A stretch of 64,000 nt of DNA from Chitinophaga sp. 180180018-3 (lineage in GTDB: Bacteria > Bacteroidota > Bacteroidia > Chitinophagales > Chitinophagaceae): positions 6,998,001 to 7,062,000 of the forward strand of contig NZ_CP140772.1 of the NCBI RefSeq assembly GCF_037893185.1, written 5' to 3'. Shown here piece by piece: positions 16,277 to 24,926 of this stretch. The notes below the pieces were generated by a model that worked only from the letters and a program-made list of their open reading frames with translations, was not told the origin of the DNA and ran no database searches. Each line of letters begins with the position of its first letter. Position 1 is the first letter of the stretch. Made by a program: the position numbers and the translations under genes.

Positions 16277-16864
16277 ATGCAGCAATATTGGCTCAGATGG
16301 GAGAACTGGATGCAGCAGCATGCCCCAAGACTGCTAAATATACTGCGGCCGGGAGCAACCCGGGATGCGGTAAAAGAACTTGAAAGGCTGACAGGAACGC
16401 CCATGCCCGCTTCTTTCAAAGAATTTTATGCTATTCACGATGGCCAGCAAAAGGCCAGGGCCGGACTGGTAGACGCGGATCAGTTGTTGAGCCTGGAAGA
16501 TATTATTACGCAATGGCATCACTGGAAAGACCTGCTCGACGCCGGCACCTTTTCCTGGAATGAAGAGCCTATTTTTTCCACCCCGGATACCGGTATTAAA
16601 AACGACTGGTGGAACCCGTTATGGGTGCCCTTTACAGGCGATGGCTTCGGGAACCACCTCTGCATCGATCTGGATCCTGCACCGGAAGGTACCTGCGGCC
16701 AGGTGATTACATTCTGGCACGACGATAGTCACCGCGCCATTGTAGCACCTTCCTTTGAAGCCTGGCTGCAGGGATATATCACTGCCCTCGAAAAAGGGGA
16801 ATACATTTTTGTAAAAAGATGGGGTATCGTTCATAAGGATACCTTTCTCAACTACAACGACTGA
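16277..16864 (+). CDS. SMI1/KNR4 family protein
   Basis: A protein of about 195 residues with a SMI1/KNR4 fold. Typical features are the opening helix ATRDAVKELERLTGTPMPASFKEFYAIHDGQ, the segment WWNPLWVPFTGDGFGNHLCIDLDPA, then GQVITFWHDD and SFEAWLQGYITALEKGEY. In bacteria such proteins often serve as immunity proteins in contact-dependent or polymorphic toxin systems, but stand-alone copies with unknown roles are common. The ATG at 16277 is preferred over a TTG at 16232. Its last 13 bases overlap the end of the convergent AraC-type gene. Confidence 0.85.
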   Translation: MQQYWLRWENWMQQHAPRLLNILRPGATRDAVKELERLTGTPMPASFKEFYAIHDGQQKARAGLVDADQLLSLEDIITQWHHWKDLLDAGTFSWNEEPIFSTPDTGIKNDWWNPLWVPFTGDGFGNHLCIDLDPAPEGTCGQVITFWHDDSHRAIVAPSFEAWLQGYITALEKGEYIFVKRWGIVHKDTFLNYND

Positions 16865-17847
16865 TAATGGGCTGGTGCACTTCCCGTCCATCTTTTGAAT
16901 GCCCTCGTAAAAGCACTTAATTCGTTATAGCCCAGCATCCAGGAAATATCTTTCAATGCATAATTACCGGATGAAATATAATACACGGCCAGCGAGCGGC
17001 GCACTTCATCAGCAATATCCTGGTAGGTAACCCCTTCTTCCCTGAGCTTCCGCTGTAAACTGCGGGCGCTCATGTTGAAATTGGCGGCCATATCGTTCAG
17101 GGCAGTTACACCCAGATAAGAATTTGCCAGCAGATAATTATAGATCCGGTTACGCAGCGTTTGTGTCTGCCCTTCAGGCTGCGGCATACTGCTGACTTTC
17201 TGCAGCAACAGGTTCTGCAACTCGTAGTTGGCTGTCAGAACAGGCTCGTCCCAATAACGTCCATCCAGAACGATGGCATACTCACCAGTTCTTTTCACCG
17301 GTTGCACCCGGAATACCCGTTCGTATTCAGTTGGTGAAGGCACTGTGTATGCCAGGCGTACCGTATGTGGTACTATCTTCTCGAGCATCAGTCCATCGAG
17401 TTCATGCACTACCATTACCATGATCCATTCCATTAACTGGCGGAATGCGTAGGGAGGTGTAGCACCGTAATCTTCCGCCGGTACCAGCCTGATTGTAAAC
17501 GCCCCGGCGCTCCGGATGATCTCGAGCCGGCACTGATCTGTAATCATATGTGTCAGCGCCGCAGCATGCGTGAGCGCCTCTCCTACTGTTGCACTGCTTT
17601 GTATAATCTGCCCTACAACGCCGAGGGCTGCTGGCCGCATGGATTCGCCCAGGTGCAGGCCAAACAACGGATCATTCGTGAGCCGGCTTGCATTCAACCA
17701 GAGCTCCTGCAACTGCGGTACCGTTACCCGCGCTCCGTTATCCTGCTTCAATGAAGCAATATCAATTCCTGAAAGCTTGCATAGCAGTTCTGCACCGACA
17801 TCGCGCTGTACTGCATAGGCAATGATACTTAATACCAATTGTTTCAT
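16852..17847 (-). CDS. AraC-family regulator with arabinose-binding-like N-terminal domain
   Basis: A 331-residue regulator. The N-terminal 200 residues match the ArabinoseBD-like domain found in OruR/ArgR-type AraC regulators, with LWLNASRLTNDPLFGLHLGE and ALGVVGQIIQSSATVGEAL. The HTH domain at the C-terminus contains LNDMAANFNMSARSLQRKLREEG and ISWMLGYNELSAFTRAFKRW, followed by GSAPAHY. It is divergent from an NTF2-like gene at 17975. The intergenic region holds two identical ATTGTCGTA half-sites 21 bp apart, suggesting that this regulator controls that gene and perhaps itself. The ligand is unknown. Confidence 0.88.
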   Translation of the reverse strand: MKQLVLSIIAYAVQRDVGAELLCKLSGIDIASLKQDNGARVTVPQLQELWLNASRLTNDPLFGLHLGESMRPAALGVVGQIIQSSATVGEALTHAAALTHMITDQCRLEIIRSAGAFTIRLVPAEDYGATPPYAFRQLMEWIMVMVVHELDGLMLEKIVPHTVRLAYTVPSPTEYERVFRVQPVKRTGEYAIVLDGRYWDEPVLTANYELQNLLLQKVSSMPQPEGQTQTLRNRIYNYLLANSYLGVTALNDMAANFNMSARSLQRKLREEGVTYQDIADEVRRSLAVYYISSGNYALKDISWMLGYNELSAFTRAFKRWTGSAPAHYQSL

Positions 17848-17870
17848 AATGTAAATATACCTACAATCAG

Positions 17871-17900
17871 ATTGTCGTAAAATGGTAAGTAATTGTCGTA
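17871..17900 (+). promoter_or_regulatory. Candidate AraC operator: two ATTGTCGTA direct repeats
   Basis: ATTGTCGTA occurs at 17871-17879 and again at 17892-17900, 21 bp apart from start to start, or two helical turns. Direct repeats with this spacing are the usual binding-site layout of AraC-family activators. The pair lies between the divergent AraC gene (start 17847) and the -7 box at 17932. Confidence 0.65.
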
Positions 17901-17931
17901 TAAAGATAAAAGATACGGGGTGCTGCGATGC

Positions 17932-17939
17932 TAGCTTTG
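17932..17939 (+). promoter_or_regulatory. -7 box of the NTF2-like gene
   Basis: TAGCTTTG matches TAnnTTTG. No TTTG is found at the proper -33 position, which fits an activator-dependent promoter with the AraC repeats ending about 31 bases upstream. Confidence 0.55.
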
Positions 17940-17974
17940 CATTATCAATTCATCAACAATTAAACTTTATACAA

Positions 17975-18370
17975 ATGGAAAAGCAAACATTAGACGTAGT
18001 AACAGCATTCGTAAACGCAGTACAGCAGGTAAACCTTGAAAAATTAGGCGCATTACTTCAACCGGAAATCAAATGGGAACAACCAGGCAGCAACCGTTTT
18101 TCCGGTATTAAAAATTCCAGCGGCGAAGTTTTTCAAATGGTCGGCGGTATGTTTGAAGTGTCCGGCAACACGATGACGCTGGCGGATATCAAGAACATTG
18201 CGGTAAATGGCGATCAGGCATCCGTGGTATTAACATGGAAAGCCACCAGGCCGGGAGCAGTACTACACACAGATAACGTAGACGTATACACGGTAAAAGA
18301 CGGACAAATTGTTGCAGCTAAAATATTTGCAACTGATCTGCAACAGGAAGATATTTTCTGGGGTAATTAA
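17975..18370 (+). CDS. NTF2/SnoaL-like cytoplasmic protein
   Basis: A 131-residue protein with the NTF2-like cone-fold pattern: helix TLDVVTAFVNAVQQVNLEKLGALLQPEIKW, a small loop SGIKNSSG, then strands VVLTWKATRPGAVLHTDNVDVYTVKDGQI. No signal peptide precedes the ATG at 17975; a longer in-frame start at 17882 would place the promoter inside the coding region and is rejected. The divergent AraC regulator and its operator suggest ligand-controlled expression. The substrate is unknown. Confidence 0.75.
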   Translation: MEKQTLDVVTAFVNAVQQVNLEKLGALLQPEIKWEQPGSNRFSGIKNSSGEVFQMVGGMFEVSGNTMTLADIKNIAVNGDQASVVLTWKATRPGAVLHTDNVDVYTVKDGQIVAAKIFATDLQQEDIFWGN

Positions 18371-18394
18371 TTGAGCAACGACAGTATAACGGGC

Positions 18395-18434
18395 AACACC
18401 TATCGGGCAAACGGGCCGTCCGATAGGTGTTTTT
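18395..18434 (+). terminator. Intrinsic terminator of the NTF2-like gene
   Basis: A 12-bp perfect stem AACACCTATCGG (18395-18406) with CCGATAGGTGTT (18420-18431), ending in a T-run to 18434, 25 bases after the stop codon. Confidence 0.85.
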
Positions 18435-18435
18435 A

Positions 18436-18705
18436 TTACGTCGCCACCAGCCTGGCCCGCCGTACAGCAATAGCTGGCGCAGGTATACATCTTCCTGACA
18501 GATCCTCCTGAAAAGGACCAGGCAACATTCCCTCACTGTTACTGATAACAGCAAATATTTCAGCATCTGACATCAAGGAGAAGTCAACTATAGCTTGGTT
18601 GCAGGTATTACAATGCCGGCCCATTGCGGTGGGCACCATGTCGCTCCAATTCTCCTCGCAAGGTGTAGGAACAGATAGATACAGACCTTTCAACGTCAAC
18701 TTCAT
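18436..18705 (-). CDS. Small conserved cysteine-motif protein
   Basis: An 89-residue protein with the pattern PCEENWSDMVPTAMGRHCNTCNQAIVDFSLMSDAE. A related layout (PC-x-E-x-W-x-x-M, G-R-x-C-x-x-C, VVDFSxMSD) is common in short Bacteroidota proteins. The C-x-x-C and flanking cysteines suggest a small metal-binding or redox unit. In many relatives a later part is longer and membrane-bound, whereas this copy ends soon after GRCIPAP. The function is unknown. It is the only minus-strand gene between an NTF2-like gene and a small secreted protein. Confidence 0.6.
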   Translation of the reverse strand: MKLTLKGLYLSVPTPCEENWSDMVPTAMGRHCNTCNQAIVDFSLMSDAEIFAVISNSEGMLPGPFQEDLSGRCIPAPAIAVRRARLVAT

Positions 18706-18896
18706 AGGCGGATATTACCGTGTATGAATATACGAAATAAATAAACACCCAACACCCGGGAAATTCCCGGGTACCCACCCAGAAATAAACTAAAAATGTA
18801 TTTATAAAAAGCTGTTTCTCAGTAAACAAAAGCTATGGCATTATTGTTGACTCTAGAGTTCGTATAAGCCATCATTTAAAACTTAAATAACAAAAC

Positions 18897-19190
18897 ATGA
18901 AAACTCCCAAATTTTTAATAGCTGCCGCCTTCAGTACTGCCTTACTGGTAGCCGGCGAACATTCTTTTGCACAGGGGATCGACAAGACTGTGAAAAAAAT
19001 CGGTCATAAAACGGCCTCTATTGCGGTAAAAGGAGCCTCTACAGTAACTGATAAGATATACAAAGACAAAGAAGGCCCTAATGGTGAAACGGTTTACATC
19101 GATAAAAAAGACCGCAAATTCATCGTCGACGAAAAGGGTAAAAAAGTATATCTGAAAAAAAGCCAGATACACGATAAAAAGAAGAGCTAA
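18897..19190 (+). CDS. Small secreted basic protein
   Basis: A 97-residue protein with a signal peptide cleaved near EHSFAQ and a mature part very rich in lysine. The mature region contains KTVKKIGHKTASIAVKG and a repeated K-D/E-K-x-G-x-K-V/T-V-Y pattern (NGETVYIDKKDRKF, EKGKKVYLKKS). I know no family name. It could bind polyanions such as lipopolysaccharide or capsule. It has its own intrinsic terminator. Confidence 0.6.
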   Translation: MKTPKFLIAAAFSTALLVAGEHSFAQGIDKTVKKIGHKTASIAVKGASTVTDKIYKDKEGPNGETVYIDKKDRKFIVDEKGKKVYLKKSQIHDKKKS

Positions 19191-19209
19191 TTGCTTACCT
19201 ATAACTGCC

Positions 19210-19243
19210 AAGCCGGTCCAGGGAAACCTGCCGGCTTTTTTTA
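19210..19243 (+). terminator. Intrinsic terminator
   Basis: AAGCCGG (19210-19216) pairs with CCGGCTT (19231-19237), with an inner CAGG/CCTG pair around GAAA, followed by a run of seven T. Confidence 0.85.
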
Positions 19244-19261
19244 GCTGCTAAAAAAACGCTT

Positions 19262-19606
19262 ATGCAACTGATACCTGGTACCTGCTATAAAATAAACGCG
19301 AGGGATATCCCGTCGTTGCGCCGGTTTGGAGAATACGAATTCATTGTAGCCGTAGTACATGCCAATGATACCTCCGATAGCGCTGTTTTCGAATACCGCC
19401 GGATATTGGGGCCTGTTACCGGTGAACAGGAAATAGCAACCCGCAGGGTGGTAGAAACTCATGCCGATGGCGCTATCCTGGAAGATATCACCGGTCGCCC
19501 GCTCAACCTGGTACAATTCGAAAAAGAAAGCGCATTCCGTGAATGGATCCTGTCGGGCATAGCAGTTCCCTGCGATTGCAGTTCCGGCACTTCATTCGTA
19601 GCGTAG
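19262..19606 (+). CDS. Hypothetical cytoplasmic protein
   Basis: A 114-residue reading frame without signal or membrane segment. It starts MQLIPGTCYKINARDIPSLRRFGEYEF and has a regular beta-alpha composition, with CDC near the C-terminus. I recognise no family. It is flanked by a terminator on the left and overlaps the end of the convergent MacB-type permease gene by 15 bases. The codon pattern looks coding, but it could also be a chance frame. Confidence 0.5.
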   Translation: MQLIPGTCYKINARDIPSLRRFGEYEFIVAVVHANDTSDSAVFEYRRILGPVTGEQEIATRRVVETHADGAILEDITGRPLNLVQFEKESAFREWILSGIAVPCDCSSGTSFVA

Positions 19607-20812
19607 CGCTTCAATAGGATCCAGCCTGGAAGCTGCCTGCGCCGGATAGTAGCCGAAGAATACACCAGTAAAAGCACACACCACAAAGGACAATACAATC
19701 GACGATCTGGAAACCAGCGTAGGCCATCCCAGGGTATATGTAATTACTTCGGCAGAGGTGATGCCCAGTATTACGCCTATCAGTCCGCCGGTTACACTGA
19801 TAATGATCGCCTCCACCAGAAATTGCAGCAATATATCCACTCCTCTTGCGCCTATCGACATACGGAGGCCAATTTCACGGGTACGTTCGGTCACGGATAC
19901 GTACATAATGTTCATGATGCCGATACCGCCAATCACCAATGAGATGCCGGCTATGGCCGTCAGCAATATCGTAAGCAGACTGGAGGTAGAACTGAGGGTT
20001 TTGATCAGCTCTTCCATTGTTCTTACCTGGAAGTTATTTTCATCGCCGGACCGGAGGCGGTGCGTACCTCTGAGGATCTGTGTAATCTCATCGGTGGCCT
20101 GTTCTGAAACGCCTTCGCTGACAGCAGATGCGTAAATGCTTTGGAAATAGATAGTAGCCAGGATGCGCTTCTGCACGGTAGTATAAGGCGTGATAATGAT
20201 ATCGTCCTGATCCTGTCCGAAAGAGCTCTGTCCTTTGGGCACCAGTGTGCCTATTACCTGAAGCGGGATGGAGTTCAGGCGGATCACTTTTCCTACGGGG
20301 CTTTCCCCGCTGGGGAAGAGGTTGTTGATCACGGTTTGGCCCAACACACAAACTTTAGCGGCTGTAGCCACGTCTGCATCTGAAAATGCAATACCGTCTT
20401 TGATGGTCAGTTTACGTATATCGAAGTACGAGGGGGCCACGCCCTGCAACGAGGTAGGCCAGTTAAGCGCTCCGTAGATAGCCTGTCCTTTAGTGGAAGC
20501 TACCGGCGAAACTGCGCTGACGTATTGCGCGTTGTTCTGGATCGCTATCACATCGGCAATGGTCAGCGACTGGTAACTATCACCTCCTATTCTCACTCCG
20601 CCAGACACGTTGCTGCTGGGCAGTATCGTGATCATATTAGAGCCCATTGCACTCAGCTGGCCCTGAATACTTTCCTTGGATCCCTGTCCGATAGCCACCA
20701 TGGCTATTACTGCAGCCACCCCGATGATGATACCCAGCATGGTCAGGAACGCCCGCAACTTATTTCGCTGCAGCGCTCTCAATGCTATCATTATAAGATT
20801 TATTGCACTCAT
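19592..20812 (-). CDS. ABC transporter permease, MacB/FtsX type
   Basis: A 406-residue inner-membrane permease with one N-terminal helix (about residues 18-42), a large periplasmic MacB-PCD domain (about 45-270) and three C-terminal helices. The opening NLIMIALRALQRNKLRAFLTMLGIIIGVAAVIAMVAI and the conserved SVTERTREIGLRMSIGA before the last two helices are diagnostic. With the ATPase, MacA-like adaptor and TolC protein encoded upstream it should form a tripartite mechanotransmission exporter. The substrate may be a peptide, siderophore or antibiotic. It is the last gene of the four-gene operon, 12 bases after the ATPase gene. Confidence 0.92.
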   Translation of the reverse strand: MSAINLIMIALRALQRNKLRAFLTMLGIIIGVAAVIAMVAIGQGSKESIQGQLSAMGSNMITILPSSNVSGGVRIGGDSYQSLTIADVIAIQNNAQYVSAVSPVASTKGQAIYGALNWPTSLQGVAPSYFDIRKLTIKDGIAFSDADVATAAKVCVLGQTVINNLFPSGESPVGKVIRLNSIPLQVIGTLVPKGQSSFGQDQDDIIITPYTTVQKRILATIYFQSIYASAVSEGVSEQATDEITQILRGTHRLRSGDENNFQVRTMEELIKTLSSTSSLLTILLTAIAGISLVIGGIGIMNIMYVSVTERTREIGLRMSIGARGVDILLQFLVEAIIISVTGGLIGVILGITSAEVITYTLGWPTLVSRSSIVLSFVVCAFTGVFFGYYPAQAASRLDPIEALRYE

Positions 20813-20824
20813 AATACCGGGTAA

Positions 20825-21574
20825 TTAATAGTCTTCCGCCGGCGGCAATGCTGCCAGCGCATCTTTCGCGGACTTTACATTTTCATTTTTGCTGTCTTTT
20901 ACCACTTTTCCATCCCGCAGCATAACGGTTCTATTGCTGAACGCGGCTATATCCGGTTCATGCGTCACAAACACAATGGTTTTACCGGCCTCATTTAGTT
21001 CCTGCATAAGGGCCATGATCTCGTACGAAGTACGGGTATCCAGGTTACCGGTAGCTTCGTCTGCCAGGATCATTACCGGCTGGTTCACCAATGCACGGGC
21101 AATGGCTACACGTTGTTGTTGTCCGCCGGAAAGCTGGCTGGGCGTATGATCTTCCCGTCCGTTCAGCTTTACAGACAGCAATGCTTCCATTGCTCTGTCG
21201 CGGCGCTCTTTTGTAGTGAGCCGTGGATTGTAGAACAACGGCAGCTCCACATTTTCGAGGGCAGAAGTACGGGGCAGCAGGTTATAAGACTGAAACACAA
21301 AACCGATCTTATGATTGCGCAGCCTGGCGAGCTCGTTCCGGGAAAGGCTGCCCACATTTACGCCATCCAGCAGATAGTTGCCTGCTGTGGCCTTATCCAG
21401 GCATCCGAGGATGTTCAACAGCGTGGTTTTGCCTGAGCCGCTGCTGCCCATAATGGTTACAAACTCACCGGCATGCACATCAAACGAAACGCCCTTGAGG
21501 GCACGTACCGTTTCCGTGCCCATAATAAACTCCCGTTTGATCTGTTGCAATTCCAGTATCTTGTTGTTGCTCAT
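20825..21574 (-). CDS. ABC transporter ATP-binding protein, MacB/LolD type
   Basis: A 249-residue ATPase. Walker A is GSSGSGKTT (about residues 43-51), the Q-loop lies in [10 protein letters not shown], the ABC signature is [15 protein letters not shown], Walker B is [13 protein letters not shown], and the H-loop is FVTHEPDIA. The sequence belongs to the LolD/MacB class, which couples ATP hydrolysis to a four-helix permease, here a separate protein rather than a fusion. Its start overlaps the adaptor gene's end by 4 bases. Confidence 0.93.
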   Translation of the reverse strand: MSNNKILELQQIKREFIMGTETVRALKGVSFDVHAGEFVTIMGSSGSGKTTLLNILGCLDKATAGNYLLDGVNVGSLSRNELARLRNHKIGFVFQSYNLLPRTSALENVELPLFYNPRLTTKERRDRAMEALLSVKLNGREDHTPSQLSGGQQQRVAIARALVNQPVMILADEATGNLDTRTSYEIMALMQELNEAGKTIVFVTHEPDIAAFSNRTVMLRDGKVVKDSKNENVKSAKDALAALPPAEDY

Positions 21575-22818
21575 CGTCTTCGTCCTCCCATTTTCGGTAA
21601 AAACGGACTGCTTGTTCCGCCGGATGCAGCCATTGTTCCGCCGTTGACGCCGGTTACTACTACGTCGTTAACATCCAGCCCCCACAGCACTTCTATATGT
21701 GTGTTGTCATTCAATCCGGTTCTGATATGTTTCTGGATCAGTGTATCGCCCTTCAGTATCCAAACATAATTGGAAGAGCCGATGCGCTGCGTGCTTCTGA
21801 ATTTTCCGCTGGTTGTATCCTTCACTGCGCCGGGGTGTTGTTCTCCCCCTCTGCGCATGGCGCTTTTGATGATATAGTCTTTCAACTGAACGGAATCCGG
21901 AATAAATTTGAGTGCGCGCACAGGCAACAGCAAAGCGCTGTCTTTTTCAGCCGTATAAATAGTAACATTGGCCGTCATGCCCGGCTTCAGCTTTTTATCG
22001 TCGTTATTCGCATTGATGATCGTGTTGTATGTGACTACATTGGAAGATACCGAAGGCTGCAGCCTGATCTCCTGTACCATTCCTTTAAACACATCTTCCA
22101 GGTAGGCGTCAACGGTGAAGGTTACACGAAGAGAGTCTTTTACATTGCCAATGTCTGCCTCATCCACGCTGGATTCTACCTGCATTTTGGTAATATCTTT
22201 CGCTATCACAAACAGGGTGGGTGTATTGAAGCTGGCGGCAACTGTTTGTCCTACGCTTACATTCCTGTTCAATACTACGCCATCGATCGGTGAATGGATT
22301 TCCGTAAAGGAGAAATTCTTCAATGACGACTTTAGCTGAGCGTCCACACTGGCCACATTGGCCTTTGCCTGACCGAGTGTATTGGTGGCTATATCATAAT
22401 CTGCTTTGCTGATAGCTCCTGTTTTATATAACAGCTCCTGGCGTTGAAAATTATTCTTCTGATAATCGAAGTTGGTTTGTGCTACCAGCAGATTGGCTTT
22501 CAGCTGATCTACCTGTGCCTGAAAAAGATCTTTGTCTAACTCCGCGAGCAGTTGCCCTTTTTTCACCTGGCTGTTAAAATCAACATACAGGTATTTGATG
22601 GTACCGGAAACCTGTGTACCAACTGCCACTGTGTCTACAGGTTGTATCCGGCCGGTGGCAGTAACAGTAGTGGCTATATGTCCGTATTCCGGCCGGGCGG
22701 TATCAAAGGAAACCGGCGCTGCCTTCTTCCTGACAAAGAGAAACCAGATCACTACTATCAGTAGGATGATCGCTAATGTAATGATGACACCTTTATACTT
22801 TCTCATACCTGTATGCAT
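21571..22818 (-). CDS. MacA-like periplasmic adaptor subunit
   Basis: A 415-residue membrane-fusion protein. An N-terminal anchor (about residues 11-28) is followed by a lipoyl/barrel-sandwich region (VAVGTQVSGTIKYLYVDFNSQVKKGQLLAELD), a coiled-coil hairpin (about 105-170), the second lipoyl half (IHSPIDGVVLNRNVSVGQTV) and a beta-barrel (GMTANVTIYTAEK). The C-terminus is Gly/Ser-rich. It bridges the permease to the TolC-like channel. ATG codons at 22818 and 22806 are both possible starts; the gene begins directly after the TolC stop codon. Confidence 0.9.
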   Translation of the reverse strand: MHTGMRKYKGVIITLAIILLIVVIWFLFVRKKAAPVSFDTARPEYGHIATTVTATGRIQPVDTVAVGTQVSGTIKYLYVDFNSQVKKGQLLAELDKDLFQAQVDQLKANLLVAQTNFDYQKNNFQRQELLYKTGAISKADYDIATNTLGQAKANVASVDAQLKSSLKNFSFTEIHSPIDGVVLNRNVSVGQTVAASFNTPTLFVIAKDITKMQVESSVDEADIGNVKDSLRVTFTVDAYLEDVFKGMVQEIRLQPSVSSNVVTYNTIINANNDDKKLKPGMTANVTIYTAEKDSALLLPVRALKFIPDSVQLKDYIIKSAMRRGGEQHPGAVKDTTSGKFRSTQRIGSSNYVWILKGDTLIQKHIRTGLNDNTHIEVLWGLDVNDVVVTGVNGGTMAASGGTSSPFLPKMGGRRR

Positions 22819-24168
22819 TTATATTTTTACCGGTACTCCCCTGTAAAAATCATATATCCTGATATTCAAAGCAGCATTGTATTTCGCTTGTATATAAGCC
22901 TGTAGGGCCTGTACATACAAATTCTTCTGTTGCAGGAATACCACAATATTTGCGGCACCTACTTTCAGCTGTTCGCTTGCGATGCGGTATCCCTCCTGTG
23001 CGTATTTCAGCTGTTCAACGGCGGCATCGTACTGCGACTGAGCGTTCTGTACATTGATATAAGCCTGTTCTATCGTCTGATTAAGATTAGTTCTGGTGTT
23101 TTGTAATGTCAGCTTCGACTGGTCTATTTCTATTTTTGCTTTCTCCACATTCGTTTTCACTACTCTCCTGGTGAAAATGGGAACAGAAAGTGTGAGGCCG
23201 ATTTGCTGGTAAAAGTTATTATCCAGCTGTTTGAAATAAGCAGTATTGGCGCCGCTGTTGTAGGAAGAGGCTACAATTCCACCAGCACTCAGCGTTGGCA
23301 GATAACCGGTTTTGGCCTTAGCCAGATCCAGCTTCGACATTTCAATGCCCAGCTCGCTGCTTTTTATTTCAGGACGTTGTATCATCGCTGAATCCTGTAC
23401 TTCCTGCAAATCATGCAGGTGTGTATCTGAGATCAGGGTATCCGGTTCCTGTATCTCAAAATTGTAGCTGCTGGGTAGCTGCAGTAGTTGTTTCAGGACC
23501 AGTTTATTCTGCCGGTATTGATTTTCGACGGTGTTAAGTGTGTAATGATCGTTTGCCAGTTGCGATTTCAGCTGCACCAGTCCGATCAGTGCCAGGCTCC
23601 CCACATCATATTGCTGCTGGCCTTGTTTTACCTGTGCTTCCGATGTTGTGACTACATCTTTTACATACACGATGTTTTCTTTTGCGAGGAGTATGTTAAG
23701 ATACGCCTGGGTGATCTGTACGGTGATATCGTTTATCTGCTGTGCTACATTGAGTGCAGCTACCTGGTTTGCGAGGTTTTTCTGACGGATGTCGTAATTG
23801 ATATATCCTCCCTGATAGATGGGCACATTTGAATTGAGGGAATAATTACCGGAAGCAGTAATGTTATATGACGAGCTGTTGGTTCCTGCCAGTGTTTTAC
23901 CACCGGTTACATTCTGGGAAGCCGAACCGGTCAGGTTCGGCAGGCGGGCTGCTTTAGAAAGGAGCAAATCCTGTTCGCTGCTTTGTTTGCTTAACCGCAG
24001 GCTATTCAGCTGGATATTGTTTTTCAGGGCATAATCAAAGCACTGCTGCAGGGTCCATTTTGCAGGCAGGCTCATTGCAGTGGAGTCCTGTGCCTGTACT
24101 CCCGGTATTATGCCCCAACATAGCAAAAGAGAAGCTAAAATTTTCCTCCGCCGTCTGAAAAACATCAT
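22819..24168 (-). CDS. TolC-family outer-membrane efflux protein
   Basis: A 449-residue outer-membrane channel with a signal peptide (ending near GVQAQ). It shows the tandem TolC repeat: WTLQQCFDYALKNNIQLNSLRLSKQSSEQDLLLSKAARLPNLTGSAS in the first half and the related LDLAKAKTGYLPTLSAGG in the second, with long coiled-coil helices for the periplasmic tunnel. It is the first gene of the operon with MacA, ATPase and permease, so expression begins upstream of 24168. No TAnnTTTG box is evident there. Confidence 0.92.
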   Translation of the reverse strand: MMFFRRRRKILASLLLCWGIIPGVQAQDSTAMSLPAKWTLQQCFDYALKNNIQLNSLRLSKQSSEQDLLLSKAARLPNLTGSASQNVTGGKTLAGTNSSSYNITASGNYSLNSNVPIYQGGYINYDIRQKNLANQVAALNVAQQINDITVQITQAYLNILLAKENIVYVKDVVTTSEAQVKQGQQQYDVGSLALIGLVQLKSQLANDHYTLNTVENQYRQNKLVLKQLLQLPSSYNFEIQEPDTLISDTHLHDLQEVQDSAMIQRPEIKSSELGIEMSKLDLAKAKTGYLPTLSAGGIVASSYNSGANTAYFKQLDNNFYQQIGLTLSVPIFTRRVVKTNVEKAKIEIDQSKLTLQNTRTNLNQTIEQAYINVQNAQSQYDAAVEQLKYAQEGYRIASEQLKVGAANIVVFLQQKNLYVQALQAYIQAKYNAALNIRIYDFYRGVPVKI

Positions 24169-24343
24169 CGTTTAAGCATTGATGTTAGTAAAAGCCACCA
24201 CGGATTGAGGAGATCAGACACATGAGCCATCCGTTTCCTCTGTCACCCATCACCACGTATTTGACACAAATCGGTTGCCAACGTTATACGTGTTAACAGT
24301 AAATAACAGAATGGAAGCGAAAAGGTTGGATTGAAGAGTTGAG

Positions 24344-24443
24344 AGTGAGGAAATTAGGAATGCCGGCGAAGATAGTAGCGAATATGATCTTCGCATTTAC
24401 TATCTCCGCCGGCATTCTCCATTCCGCGCACTCAATTCCTAAT
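24344..24443. repeat. Palindromic element A, behind the DUF983 stop codon
   Basis: The core arms ATGCCGGCG...ATAGTA (24360-24377) and TACTAT...GCCGGCAT (24398-24415) pair at 17 of 18 positions, and an inner GCGAA/TTCGC stem closes the loop. Outer repeats ATTAGGAAT and ATTCCTAAT extend the structure. It ends about 7 bases before the stop codon of the DUF983 gene. Its core matches element B at 25895 closely. It may serve as terminator or RNA stabiliser and belongs to a dispersed family. Confidence 0.75.
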
Positions 24444-24449
24444 TCCTAT

Positions 24450-24911
24450 CTATATAGCATTCTTAAACGTCGCATTTGACCGTCCGGTTCCTTCAGGCGG
24501 ACCGAGGTACCAGTTTTCATCGTAGTACACGAAAAATGCCATCCAAATGGTACGGGACCAGCGCATGATGAGGGGCTGCAGGATCAGGAGCAGCAGCGCA
24601 TTGGCGCCCAGCCACCAGTAAATACTGTTATCATAGATAGAAAAGCCTATAAATAACCACCAGGCGATAAGGCTGGCCACACATACCGCAATGGAAAGTG
24701 CATAACTCACATAACCGGTACCATAGTAGAACCCTACTTCCACTTCCACCTGTTGACCACACACAGGGCAGGTTTCAGGCATTTTCATAAAGTTCCTGAG
24801 GTCGTAGGGATTTTTTGTCAGGTAAATAGATCCCCTGCGGCAACGGGCACACTTGTTCCCAAACATGCTTTTCAACAGGTTTGGTTTTTCATGATTTTTA
24901 TCTGCACACAT
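24450..24911 (-). CDS. DUF983 family membrane protein
   Basis: A 153-residue protein with a zinc-ribbon-like N-terminus (NKCARCRRGSIY and PETCPVCGQQ, two C-x-x-C pairs) followed by two hydrophobic segments (about 70-92 and 96-118). This is the layout of DUF983, found widely in Bacteroidota and alphaproteobacteria, where it is sometimes linked to cytochrome oxidase assembly. No function is known here. The AraC gene ends 15 bases upstream of its start, and the pair may be one transcript. Confidence 0.85.
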   Translation of the reverse strand: MCADKNHEKPNLLKSMFGNKCARCRRGSIYLTKNPYDLRNFMKMPETCPVCGQQVEVEVGFYYGTGYVSYALSIAVCVASLIAWWLFIGFSIYDNSIYWWLGANALLLLILQPLIMRWSRTIWMAFFVYYDENWYLGPPEGTGRSNATFKNAI

Positions 24912-24926
24912 ACTTTTGAAGATTTA

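Noticed and set aside
21697..22293. 198-residue plus-strand frame inside the MacA region
   Set aside because: It is antisense to the clear membrane-fusion protein and shows no domain.
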